Assembly: GCF_041053055.1 (NCBI RefSeq)
Contig: NZ_CP163443.1
Location: 9,531,001 to 9,595,000 of the forward strand
Length of the DNA stretch: 64,000 bases
Reading direction: 5' to 3'
From: Streptomyces sp. R41
GTDB taxonomy: Bacteria > Actinomycetota > Actinomycetes > Streptomycetales > Streptomycetaceae
The translations under genes were made by a program, and so were the position numbers. Positions within the stretch are counted from its first letter, which is position 1, and the number at the start of each line of letters is the position of its first letter. The notes under the pieces were generated by a model. That model saw nothing but the letters and a program-made list of their open reading frames with translations. It was not told the origin of the DNA and did not search any database. Positions 7,893 to 15,245 of this stretch are shown here, one piece after another.

Positions 7893-8801
7893 TCAGAGCC
7901 CTGGGCGTTTGGTTGGCGGAGCGAGATCCAGGATCTCTGCCCGAAGCTGCCCGCACGCAGCGGCCGTCTCCCTGCCGGCAGACAAGTGGTGGGACACCGT
8001 CCAGCCGGTCAGATCTTGGGAGAGTACGGCGATGAATTCCTCTTCCCTCGCGCTTGGGAGCAGCGGGCTGCCGTGCACGGGATTGAAGCTGGAGAGCCTC
8101 AGTATGAGAAAGCGTCCGGCGTAGGGAGCGAGCAGCTGAGTCAGCGCTGCTTCATCATCGGGCCGTGTGTTGTGCTCGCAGAGAATGTAGTTCAGCACCA
8201 CCGGGCGGATTTCAGCGACAGCTGCCCACAGTGGCAAGACGGTTGAAGGGTCGTCCGCGCGGGGGATGACCACCCTGCGCTGAGCGGCGTTGGCGCCGTG
8301 CAGCGAGAACATGAGGCGATCCGGGAGCCAGGACTTGGGCTTCAGGAGATTTCGCACCCAAGCCTGTGGGGCGATGCTAGTTACCTTCACCTGCCGAGCC
8401 ATTCCCTGGTCGACGATCGTTTTCGCGGCGGTGGTGACGTGGTTCCAGTTGGCGGCAGCGTCACCGACTCCGGCGAAGTCGACCCAGATGAGGGGGCCTT
8501 GCTGAGTACCTACCTGTTGCTCCAGCTGCCCTACTGCGGAGGTAATCTCTTCCGCGTGTAGATTTCGAACGAAGGGAGTCCGCGCGAAGGTGGTGGCGCA
8601 ATGTGTGCAGCCATACCTGCAACCCGCCTGGGCCGACATGCACACCGAATAGGCTTGGTGCTCTCTCTCCCAGAGTTGCACGGCTTCGAAGGTAGCCATG
8701 TCTGACGTTTGGAAGACGTGCTTGATGCTGTGGTCGGGTGCTTTCGATGGCAGAGTTGAGACAACCTCGACCGAACTTCCGGGCGTGGATATTCCTTCCA
8801 T
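7893..8801 (-). CDS. RlmN/Cfr-like radical SAM RNA methyltransferase homologue
   Basis: Encodes 302 residues, shorter than RlmN or Cfr (~350-380). It has the radical SAM triad CRYGCTHC (~60-67) and, near the C-terminus, AACGQL (~280), whose cysteine matches the methyl-carrying Cys of RlmN/Cfr dual-specificity enzymes. These methylate A2503 of 23S rRNA at C2 or C8; Cfr confers resistance to several ribosome-targeting antibiotics. The start is ATG 8801, preceded by GGGAAAGGAAC. The shortening is mainly N-terminal, where the accessory RNA-binding domain normally lies, so the target may differ. It sits between two synthetase units and is divergent from the aspS unit. A role in ribosome or tRNA modification is plausible; self-resistance is inferred. 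Confidence 0.82.
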   Translation of the reverse strand: MEGISTPGSSVEVVSTLPSKAPDHSIKHVFQTSDMATFEAVQLWEREHQAYSVCMSAQAGCRYGCTHCATTFARTPFVRNLHAEEITSAVGQLEQQVGTQQGPLIWVDFAGVGDAAANWNHVTTAAKTIVDQGMARQVKVTSIAPQAWVRNLLKPKSWLPDRLMFSLHGANAAQRRVVIPRADDPSTVLPLWAAVAEIRPVVLNYILCEHNTRPDDEAALTQLLAPYAGRFLILRLSSFNPVHGSPLLPSAREEEFIAVLSQDLTGWTVSHHLSAGRETAAACGQLRAEILDLAPPTKRPGL

Positions 8802-9022
8802 TGAAGGGGTTCCTTTCCCTGAGTTACTCGCGCAAGGGCGGTGGTAAAACGGGACGTGAGCTCGTGCCTGGTGTTCACATGCGTCGATTGCTCATGAGTG
8901 CGCGACTCTCTATCGCAAAAGCGGCCGACGAAAATTCTTCTATGCCTTGGGTGGGTCGGATCGATGCGAGGGCCTGACCAGCGCAGCGTAGAATACGATC
9001 GCGTCGACCAAAAATCACCTCC

Positions 9023-9032
9023 GTGATATCAC
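9023..9032. promoter_or_regulatory. GTGATATCAC palindrome, copy 2
   Basis: Perfect palindrome in the divergent region between the RlmN-like gene (start 8801) and the aspS T-box leader. An extra AATCACC half-site lies just upstream (9013-9019). Probable operator for a zinc-ribbon XRE regulator. Confidence 0.6.
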
Positions 9033-9164
9033 TCAAGAAATACCTGGTGAAAGGGAGGTGGATCCTCTCGCATAGTCGGCTCCGTCATTACGGCCGCACG
9101 CCGCTCCGACAGGCCGCTCGTTGGCGCGATCTTGCTGTTGCATCGCTGCCCACCCCGCTATGCT

Positions 9165-9445
9165 CGACAGCAACGCGTTGAAGGAGACGAGTAGCCGCGG
9201 GATCACGCGAGCAGAGAGAGTCGCCGGTAGCTGGGAAGGCGGCCTTGCGTCCCAAGGTGAAGACCCTCCTGAGCGCGGGGAGGAACGGCCTCGTGGAAGG
9301 TCCAATGCCCCGCCGGTCGGCCCCCGTCATCGGGCATGAATGAGGCTGTGGCTCTGTGAGCTGCGGTAAAGGCGCGGTGGCACCGCGAGTACCCTTCTCG
9401 TCCGCGCCCCCAAGGGATCATGACGACGCCCCTTGGAGGGCTGCG
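9165..9445 (+). promoter_or_regulatory. T-box riboswitch leader, aspartate specifier (GAC)
   Basis: Paralogous to the serS leader, sharing long stretches, with the same landmarks: AGTA turn (9190-9193), Stem I AGAGAGAGTCGCCGGTAGCT (~9213-9232) and specifier loop GGTGAA-GAC-CC with GAC (Asp) at 9262-9264. The T-box GCGGTGGCACCGCG is at 9374-9387. The TGGC bulge suits the G73 discriminator of tRNA-Asp. After the T-box, CCCCCAAGGG (9407-9416) can pair with CCCTTGGAGGG (9430-9440), which contains the aspS Shine-Dalgarno sequence. That makes a clear sequestrator hairpin, so control is probably translational. Confidence 0.85.
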
Positions 9446-10768
9446 ATGATCCACACGACTAGCCGTGTACTGGTGTCTGGCCTGCGAGAACATGTCGGGC
9501 AGACCGTTTCTGTGTCGGGCTGGGTGAACACGCTCCGCCTGCAGCGCAAGATGCAGTTCGTCGTCGTACGCGACCACACCGGCATGGTGCAGGTCACTCA
9601 CAAACGCGGCGGCGAAGGCGACGAGGTTGAGACCGCGCTGGAGGGGCTGACGCCCGAGTCCGCGGTCCGGATCACCGGTCGCGTGGTCGACAACCCGATC
9701 GTGAAGCTCGGTGGCCTGGAGATCATCCCGGAATCGGTCGAGGTACTGAACCGGGCGGAGACTCCACTACCCATCGACGAGCAGACCGGACTCGAACACC
9801 GCCTGGACTGGCGGTTCCTCGACGTGCGGCGGCGGCCCCAGGCGCAGCTGCTGTTCGCTGTGCAGACCACACTCGAGCAAGGGATGCGCGAGTACGCGTA
9901 CAGGCAGGGCTGCACCGAGATGCACACCCCGAAGTTGATGGGCACCGCCTCGGAGTCCGGCGCTGAGGTGTTCAAGCTCGGCTACTTCGACCGCTCCGCC
10001 TACCTGGCTCAGTCGCCGCAGTTCTTCAAGCAGATGGCGATCTCGGCGGGTGTCGACAAGGTCTTCGAGATCGGGCCCGTCTTCCGCGCTGAGCCGTCCT
10101 TCACCTCCCGGCACGCCACCGAATTCACGGGTGTGGACGTGGAGTTGGCGTGGATCGACGGAGTCGAGGACGTGACGGCGTTCGAGGAGCAGATGCTCGC
10201 ACATGCCATCGCCAAGGTCGCAGACGCACACGGTGAGGCGATCCAGGAGGTGTTCGGTGTCGAAGTGACGGTACCGACGACGCCGTTCCCGCGGATCACG
10301 ATGGCCGAGACGCAGGAGATCCTGCGGGCCAAGGGCTGGGACCCGGCGGGCGTGAAGGAGGACCTGGACCCAGAGGGCGAGCGTGGGATCGCCTCGTACG
10401 TCAAAGAACAGACCGGGCATGAGTGGGTGTTCGTCACCCACTATCCGACGAGCATCCGGCCCTTCTACCACATGCGGCCGGCGGACGACCCGGGGGTGAC
10501 GCTCAGCTTCGACCTGTTGTGGAGGGGGCTGGAGGTCACCACCGGTGCGCAGCGTGAGCACCGCTACGACGTGCTCTTGAAGCAGGCTGCGGAGAAGGGG
10601 ATGAGCACCGAGCCGATGCAGGACTACCTGAACGCCTTCCGGTACGGATGCCCACCGCACGGCGGTCTGGGCATGGGGCTCGGGCGGGTCCTGATGGTGC
10701 TGCTCGGCCTCGACTCGATTCGGGAGGCCACCTTCCTGTTCCGTGGCCCGAACCGGCTCACCCCGTAG
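9446..10768 (+). CDS. aspS: Aspartyl-tRNA synthetase, short archaeal-type
   Basis: A class II AspRS of 440 residues. It has an N-terminal OB fold (~1-110), then the catalytic core with motif 2 FRAEPSFTSRHATEF (~213-227) and motif 3 GLGMGLGRVLMVLLGLDSIR (~407-426). It lacks the ~150-residue GAD insertion of standard bacterial AspRS (~590 aa), so it belongs to the short archaeal/eukaryotic-like group, which includes non-discriminating enzymes. It is probably a second AspRS beside a housekeeping one elsewhere. The ATG at 9446 follows GGAGGG by 6 nt, and that ribosome site is inside the T-box sequestrator. Induction by uncharged tRNA-Asp is the natural reading; protection against an AspRS inhibitor is a hypothesis. 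Confidence 0.92.
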   Translation: MIHTTSRVLVSGLREHVGQTVSVSGWVNTLRLQRKMQFVVVRDHTGMVQVTHKRGGEGDEVETALEGLTPESAVRITGRVVDNPIVKLGGLEIIPESVEVLNRAETPLPIDEQTGLEHRLDWRFLDVRRRPQAQLLFAVQTTLEQGMREYAYRQGCTEMHTPKLMGTASESGAEVFKLGYFDRSAYLAQSPQFFKQMAISAGVDKVFEIGPVFRAEPSFTSRHATEFTGVDVELAWIDGVEDVTAFEEQMLAHAIAKVADAHGEAIQEVFGVEVTVPTTPFPRITMAETQEILRAKGWDPAGVKEDLDPEGERGIASYVKEQTGHEWVFVTHYPTSIRPFYHMRPADDPGVTLSFDLLWRGLEVTTGAQREHRYDVLLKQAAEKGMSTEPMQDYLNAFRYGCPPHGGLGMGLGRVLMVLLGLDSIREATFLFRGPNRLTP

Positions 10769-10778
10769 TCACGCCAAG

Positions 10779-10822
10779 GGCCGGGGCCGCTGCTCCCTCT
10801 GAAGGGCGCAGCGGCCCCGGCC
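10779..10822 (+). terminator. Strong bidirectional hairpin after aspS
   Basis: A perfect 15-bp stem, GGCCGGGGCCGCTGC (10779-10793) with GCAGCGGCCCCGGCC (10808-10822), separated by a 14-nt loop. It lies between the convergent aspS and JmjC-type genes and should stop both transcripts. Confidence 0.8.
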
Positions 10823-10825
10823 TGG

Positions 10826-11611
10826 TCAGTAGCGAACGTTTCGTAGATCGAGCTTCCACGCCTCGTCGGGGTGCTGGTCCCAGTAGGCGCGGAGTGCCAG
10901 TTCACGGTCCGCGAAGCGGCCTTGGTGGCACAGGCCGCCGTGGGAGAGGGTGACGCTCATCGCGAGCGGGGACTCGGTGGTCACCCAGTGCGGGGTCAGG
11001 GCGTGGCTCCACAGTCGGTCACCGGGCCCCATCCATACGGACTCGCGGTCGGCCGGATCGTGTTCGGGCGGTTCCTCCGCTGTGGTCTCGCCCGCCACAG
11101 CGGCCTCGGCCGTCAGGTGCCTGTCGGGGTCCCTGTAGCTGTGGAAGGTCTTCGTGCCCTCGATCTGCCACACGAGCCCGTGCGAGTTGTCGTTGTGGTA
11201 CGTCGATGAGGCACCGCCCGTGGAGATGAACAGCAGCGGCGCGCACCGTTGCCACGTGAACCCCCAGCTCGACAGCTGGGTTCGCCAGGGGACCATGACC
11301 TGCTCCTGGAATCCGCTGAGGAGTCCGTCGTAGAAGCGGGTGAGGTTGAAATGGACGAGGCGGAACGTCCAGGTGGCCACTTCTTCGATCGGGGCTGTGC
11401 GGAAGGCCGACGTACGGTCCATGCGTAGGGACCAGTCCTCGTCTCCGAGGATGGTGAAGCGCACTTCCTCGTCCTGCCGGACGGCATCGAGGACGTCAAG
11501 GGCGGGCGGAAAGCCGAAGCCGGTGGCGGTGAGGACGTTGCTGACGCGCTTGTTGGGAGGGGTCCGCCACCGTTCGATGAACTCTTCTGGTGTGGTGACT
11601 GGGGTCGTCAT
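10826..11611 (-). CDS. JmjC-type cupin oxygenase of the peptide-modification operon
   Basis: Encodes 261 residues with a JmjC-like cupin core. The metal site is visible as TYHNDNSHG (HxD, ~137-145) with the distal His in LWSHALTPHWV (~205). Enzymes of this fold are Fe(II)/2-oxoglutarate oxygenases that hydroxylate proteins, peptides or small molecules. It is the last gene of a four-gene minus-strand operon, starting 8 bp after the stop of the preceding radical SAM gene. In that context hydroxylation of a peptide made by the operon is the likely role. A strong terminator follows the stop. The fold and metal ligands are seen; the substrate is inferred. Confidence 0.8.
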   Translation of the reverse strand: MTTPVTTPEEFIERWRTPPNKRVSNVLTATGFGFPPALDVLDAVRQDEEVRFTILGDEDWSLRMDRTSAFRTAPIEEVATWTFRLVHFNLTRFYDGLLSGFQEQVMVPWRTQLSSWGFTWQRCAPLLFISTGGASSTYHNDNSHGLVWQIEGTKTFHSYRDPDRHLTAEAAVAGETTAEEPPEHDPADRESVWMGPGDRLWSHALTPHWVTTESPLAMSVTLSHGGLCHQGRFADRELALRAYWDQHPDEAWKLDLRNVRY

Positions 11612-11618
11612 CGTCCAC

Positions 11619-12524
11619 TCACGGGGTGTCGTCGGCGCGGCAGATGGCCGCGCACTCTGGGGTGGTCCGGTCCTGCGGTTCGGCGTGGAGAAAGCGACCG
11701 ATCTCTGCGCGAGGCGCGCGGACGCTCACCCCGGTCTTGCCGTAGGGGCAGCGGCGGATCTCGCCGCTGGCGGACACGTACAGGACCGCAGACGCACAGA
11801 AGGGCCGTTGCTCGGGGTACAGGTGCATGGCTCGCAGCGCGGTGAGGTGCTCCTGGAACCGCGGGGTGAGCTGGAAGTAGCGGCCGAGAAGGTCAGCGTC
11901 CTCCCTCTGCTGGGCAAGGTAGCCGTAGAAGGTGGAGCCGGCACGCTGGCGTGCCATGTCGTCGAGTGCCACGGGACTGAGCTGGATCTGAACTCCTGAC
12001 TTATCGACGCACTCGTAGATGTCGTGGCACTCCTGGGCTGTGAGCTTCCAGTACGTGAGGTGGAGAACTCTCTCTGCCGTGGGGACCTGTTCGAGTGTCG
12101 CGATCGCCGACGCCACGGAACGGCTGGTGCGCCCGAGTTCCATGGCACCGGCCGAGTCGGCGGACACGGTGACATTCGCGAGCAGTCTCGCAACGTCGAC
12201 CAACTGGTCGACGTCGTCCGGGTCTCGGGCCGAAGTGACGATCGACACGGGAATCCCGAACTGGTGGGAGAGTCGTACGAGCTGGCGGAGTTCGGGGTGG
12301 TGCACGGGTTCGCCGCCGGTCAGGCAGCTCTCTTCGACGCCGTTCTCCTTCAGCCGGGACAGTGCCCGGGTGTAGGTGGGGATGTCGAGGAAGCCGTGGG
12401 CCCGGTCGGCTCGGAAGCAGAATCCGCAGGCGATCTTGCAGTGGCCGGCGGTGCTGATGAGTGCGGAGCGGAACCGCTGCCGGGTTAGCGCGGGCGGGTG
12501 CTCGGGCTGGGTGACGGTGTTCAC
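11619..12524 (-). CDS. Radical SAM protein, second of the operon
   Basis: The start is GTG 12524, whose bases overlap the stop of the upstream radical SAM gene (GTGA), giving 301 residues; the longer open frame upstream is a shadow. The CxxxCxxC cluster motif is CKIACGFC (~29-36), followed by CLTGGEPVHHPEL, the usual second strand block. The C-terminus has three more cysteine-containing stretches, CASAVLY, CPYGKTG and CAAIC, that could bind an auxiliary cluster. It is coupled to the SPASM-type enzyme and probably acts on the same substrate. The reaction cannot be read from motifs; epimerisation, cross-linking or methylation are all possible. Confidence 0.82.
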   Translation of the reverse strand: MNTVTQPEHPPALTRQRFRSALISTAGHCKIACGFCFRADRAHGFLDIPTYTRALSRLKENGVEESCLTGGEPVHHPELRQLVRLSHQFGIPVSIVTSARDPDDVDQLVDVARLLANVTVSADSAGAMELGRTSRSVASAIATLEQVPTAERVLHLTYWKLTAQECHDIYECVDKSGVQIQLSPVALDDMARQRAGSTFYGYLAQQREDADLLGRYFQLTPRFQEHLTALRAMHLYPEQRPFCASAVLYVSASGEIRRCPYGKTGVSVRAPRAEIGRFLHAEPQDRTTPECAAICRADDTP

Positions 12525-13822
12525 TGCACCCCCGTGCTGTCCCATACGGCGATCTCCACGGTGCTCGTGTAGAAGTCGCACATCTGCGGGTCCGGCCGGT
12601 CCCCGCGGACGAGGAGTTGTTCGTTGCGTGAGGGCCCCCCGCAGATCGCGAGGGCCGGGCACTGGCCGCATTCGGGGATGGGGGCGACGTTCTTGGCGAT
12701 GCCGCCCAGCAGGTTCGGGTCCGCTCGCAACTCGTCGAGTGTGTGAAGGAAGGTGGGTGCGGTGAAGTTGATGTCGCAGAGGCTGACCCGGTTGCCGGGT
12801 AACAGGGCGACGTTCAGGGTCCGGTCGCTCTGGATGTGGTCGAAGAGCATGGGGCGGCGCCGGTCGAGGGCCTGGAATGCCCGGTCGAGGACGGAGAACA
12901 TCATCCCGCCGCGCCCGAGGGCGACGAGGCGTGCTTGGTACAGCTCCTTGGCCAGCTCCCTGCCCTTGACCGTCCAGCGTCCGCTGGTGGGTATCGGGGT
13001 GTTGGCGTAGATGAACTTCAACCCGAGGTCGTCGATGATCCAGGTGACGGTTTCGGCCAGGCGGCCGATGTTCGCGGGTGTGGGGGTGAGGTTGCATCCC
13101 ACGTGGATGCCGCCTGCGTCGAGGAGCCTGCGGACGTTGCGCCGGATCCGGTCGTCGGCCGCCTGCCCGCCCAGGAGCCGGCGGTTCTCGGAGTTGATGG
13201 CGGGCGGTCCGTCGATGGAGATTCCGACGCCGTACTCGTAGCGGGCGAAGTGGTCGATCATGGCGTCGGTGATGCGGGCCCCGTTGGTGACGACCGTTCG
13301 GCGGACCCGCTTGACGTCGTACTGCGCGGCGAGGGAGTCCGCGAGGGCGTCTCCGTACTGCATCAGGTCGAACCGGGTCGTCGGTTCGCCGCCGAACCAC
13401 TGGATGGCCACCTCGTCGCGACCGGCGTTCGTCTCGAAGAGGTAGGTCAGGCCGTCGGCGATTTCCTGCTCGGTCATGTCCGGCTTGCCGGTATTGGTGT
13501 CGACGAAGCAGTAGCTGCACTTCATGTTGCAGGCGTCGGTGAGGACGACGCGAAGGCCGCTGATCCGTACGGGGACGGGATCCAGGCCGAGTTGGTGGAG
13601 TCGGTCACGGAGTGCTTCACGCTGATCGGCGCGGGGGCTGTCAGGCGTGAAGCCGAGCTCGGCGAGAGCTTTGTGGGTCGCGGTCGGGGGAACCGCGGAG
13701 AGGTCAGTGACCTCCCCGCGGTCGAGGTACACACTGTCCAGCGTGACCGGGTCGAGGAGGGCGCCCTCGCCGTCCCGGACGTACTGGATGTACTTCCCCC
13801 ACAGGAGCTGTGAGGTGACCAC
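12521..13822 (-). CDS. Radical SAM/SPASM peptide maturase
   Basis: Encodes 433 residues starting at GTG 13822, five bases after the preceding gene. It has the radical SAM motif CNMKCSYC (~99-106), IQWFGGEPTTRF (~145), and a C-terminal SPASM/twitch region with CDIN (~347), PECGQCPALAICGG (~384-397) and MCDFY (~414). This architecture is typical of sactipeptide, cyclophane and anSME-like maturases, which install bonds in peptides or proteins using extra Fe-S clusters. The first ~90 residues could be a divergent peptide-recognition domain. It follows a small-protein gene and overlaps a second radical SAM gene, so it is the core of the peptide-modification operon. Confidence 0.87.
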   Translation of the reverse strand: MVTSQLLWGKYIQYVRDGEGALLDPVTLDSVYLDRGEVTDLSAVPPTATHKALAELGFTPDSPRADQREALRDRLHQLGLDPVPVRISGLRVVLTDACNMKCSYCFVDTNTGKPDMTEQEIADGLTYLFETNAGRDEVAIQWFGGEPTTRFDLMQYGDALADSLAAQYDVKRVRRTVVTNGARITDAMIDHFARYEYGVGISIDGPPAINSENRRLLGGQAADDRIRRNVRRLLDAGGIHVGCNLTPTPANIGRLAETVTWIIDDLGLKFIYANTPIPTSGRWTVKGRELAKELYQARLVALGRGGMMFSVLDRAFQALDRRRPMLFDHIQSDRTLNVALLPGNRVSLCDINFTAPTFLHTLDELRADPNLLGGIAKNVAPIPECGQCPALAICGGPSRNEQLLVRGDRPDPQMCDFYTSTVEIAVWDSTGVQ

Positions 13823-13827
13823 CTGTG

Positions 13828-14184
13828 TTACGCGGCTTCCTCTTCGAGGATGCCGCGCTCGGCCATGACCTTGCGAACGAGTTCCTCGCCGGCGGCCTGC
13901 AGCTGTGCTGAGGCCTCCGGCGAGCCTCCGTCGGCAAGGACGATCACGCCGGGGAGGGTCGGGTTCGGGGCGATGACCGTGATGCCGGCGGGCTCGGTGC
14001 TGACCACCAAAATGGCGTTCTCGACCGAGACCCAGTCCGCCTGGTCCTTCACCGCTTCCAGGATCTCGGCCTGCTTGGCCTGGAAGGCCTCACGCTCACC
14101 CATCCAGACTCCGGCCTTCTGCTTGGAGTCGACGACGTCGGCGTAGAGCAGGTGATCATTCTTGGCGCGACGAGGAGTCGGCAT
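13828..14184 (-). CDS. Small protein heading the radical SAM operon; possible precursor
   Basis: Starts at ATG 14184 behind AGGGAG and encodes 118 residues. I do not recognise a family. It begins MPTPRRAKNDHLLYADVVDS, has a predicted helix-rich first half (QAKQAEILEAVKDQADWVS), a beta-rich middle (AILVVSTEPAGITVIAP) and an acidic C-terminal tail ending EEEAA. There is no cysteine, repeat or obvious leader/core boundary. Its position five bases before a SPASM maturase is that of a RiPP precursor or modified protein substrate; it could instead be a peptide-carrier protein. Two operator-like palindromes (14304, 14456) lie in its upstream region, so the operon probably answers to a zinc-ribbon XRE regulator. 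Confidence 0.65.
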   Translation of the reverse strand: MPTPRRAKNDHLLYADVVDSKQKAGVWMGEREAFQAKQAEILEAVKDQADWVSVENAILVVSTEPAGITVIAPNPTLPGVIVLADGGSPEASAQLQAAGEELVRKVMAERGILEEEAA

Positions 14185-14303
14185 GCTCTCTCTCCCTTCG
14201 ATTGCTCTGTTTCTGACGACGAGCGATGGTGCTGGGTGCACAGCCCTGCAGGGCTGTGCGGCGAGTAGCTTTCCGCACAATGTGGATCGGGAACATTCCA
14301 CGA

Positions 14304-14313
14304 GTGATATCAC
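14304..14313. promoter_or_regulatory. GTGATATCAC palindrome, copy 3
   Basis: Perfect palindrome 120 bp upstream of the first gene of the radical SAM operon. On the minus strand it reads ATTGCTGCGGTGATATCAC, identical over 19 bases to copy 1. TTGCTG could be a -35 element with the operator in the spacer, which is speculative. Confidence 0.6.
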
Positions 14314-14455
14314 CGCAGCAATATTGATTCAGCGGCCGAATCCCCCGGAACTCGGAAGGTGTTGTGGATGCATGGCATGTAACGCCGTTCACGCAGCAGC
14401 AGAGTTCAGCGACAACTCACGCTCCGGCTCCATAGCACGCTTTTTGGGATTTCGC

Positions 14456-14473
14456 ATATCACGGCCGTGATAT
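14456..14473. promoter_or_regulatory. 18-bp palindrome ATATCACGG/CCGTGATAT
   Basis: A perfect 18-bp palindrome built of the same half-site as GTGATATCAC but in the outward arrangement TATCAC-n4-GTGATA, shared with the site at 20101. It lies between the XRE regulator gene and the radical SAM operon. Probably a second operator type for the same regulator family. Confidence 0.6.
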
Positions 14474-14533
14474 TTCTCCTGCGTTCCAGCATCATCCGCC
14501 GGCGGAAACAGGGAGCAGGTGCCATTGCGTCTG

Positions 14534-14998
14534 CTAGATTCGGCCGGTGCTGAGTCCCGGTGATTCGGTTCCGGGTGAAGTTACGCGAGTCGAAGTGCGA
14601 AGCATCGGCCCGGTGAGCACCATTGGTACGCCCATGCCATCCAGGAGTGCGACGATCCTGTCGATGTTGGTGAGCCTGCGCTGGCCCGATTCCAGCATCG
14701 ACAGGTAGGGCTGGCTGAGTCCGGTCAGCAGCGCCAGGTCGTCTTGGCGCATCGACGTCAACTCGCGGACACGGAGGCATAACGCCCCAAAGTCGCGTTC
14801 GACCAGAGCTCCCTGCGCTTCGCGATCACCCCAGACATCCGGAGGAATCGCCGGTTTGGCCGCCTCTGGCAGCGCGGCGTTGCGGCTGCATGCGAAGCAG
14901 CGACGACCGTCGTTGTATCGGTTCAGGCGGCATCCGCACCCGGTGCAGCGGCGAGTGGAACTAGGAGGTCGTGTGTCAGTGGTTTGTCCGACCAGCAC
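14534..14998 (-). CDS. Zinc-ribbon XRE regulator, short form
   Basis: Starts at GTG 14998 and encodes 154 residues. An N-terminal Cys4 zinc ribbon (CTGCGCRLNRYNDGRRCFAC, ~18-37) is followed by an XRE helix-turn-helix (VRELTSMRQDDLALLTGLSQ, ~76-95, then MLESGQRRLTNIDRI). It is a paralogue of the much longer proteins at 18568 and 20873 but lacks their TPR half and ends soon after the HTH. It is upstream of, and on the same strand as, the radical SAM operon, with two GTGATA-type palindromes between. It is likely the local regulator of that operon. Ribbon and HTH are clear; the target is inferred. Confidence 0.82.
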   Translation of the reverse strand: MLVGQTTDTRPPSSTRRCTGCGCRLNRYNDGRRCFACSRNAALPEAAKPAIPPDVWGDREAQGALVERDFGALCLRVRELTSMRQDDLALLTGLSQPYLSMLESGQRRLTNIDRIVALLDGMGVPMVLTGPMLRTSTRVTSPGTESPGLSTGRI

Positions 14999-15245
14999 GG
15001 ACGCTCACTCCTTGCGGCGGGGTGCCCCGCTCCACGCGAGGGCTCGGATCCGGTGTCACGGCCTGTACTTGACGCTGAAGCCACGTTCGTAGCGCGAAGC
15101 ACTAGAACATCGGATATGCGAGGACGCAGGGCAGGCCATCAGGCGGTCAACTCGGTCAACTTCCGGACGTGTTGCTCGGGAGGGCCGGAACCTGGGAATG
15201 CCTGAGCAGGAGCACGTTGTACGGCAACGGCGAGAGGAGGATGGG

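Noticed and set aside
12524..13520. N-terminal extension of the second radical SAM frame to 633 codons
   Set aside because: The extension is Arg/Pro-rich shadow of the SPASM gene; the GTG at 12524 overlapping its stop is the natural start.
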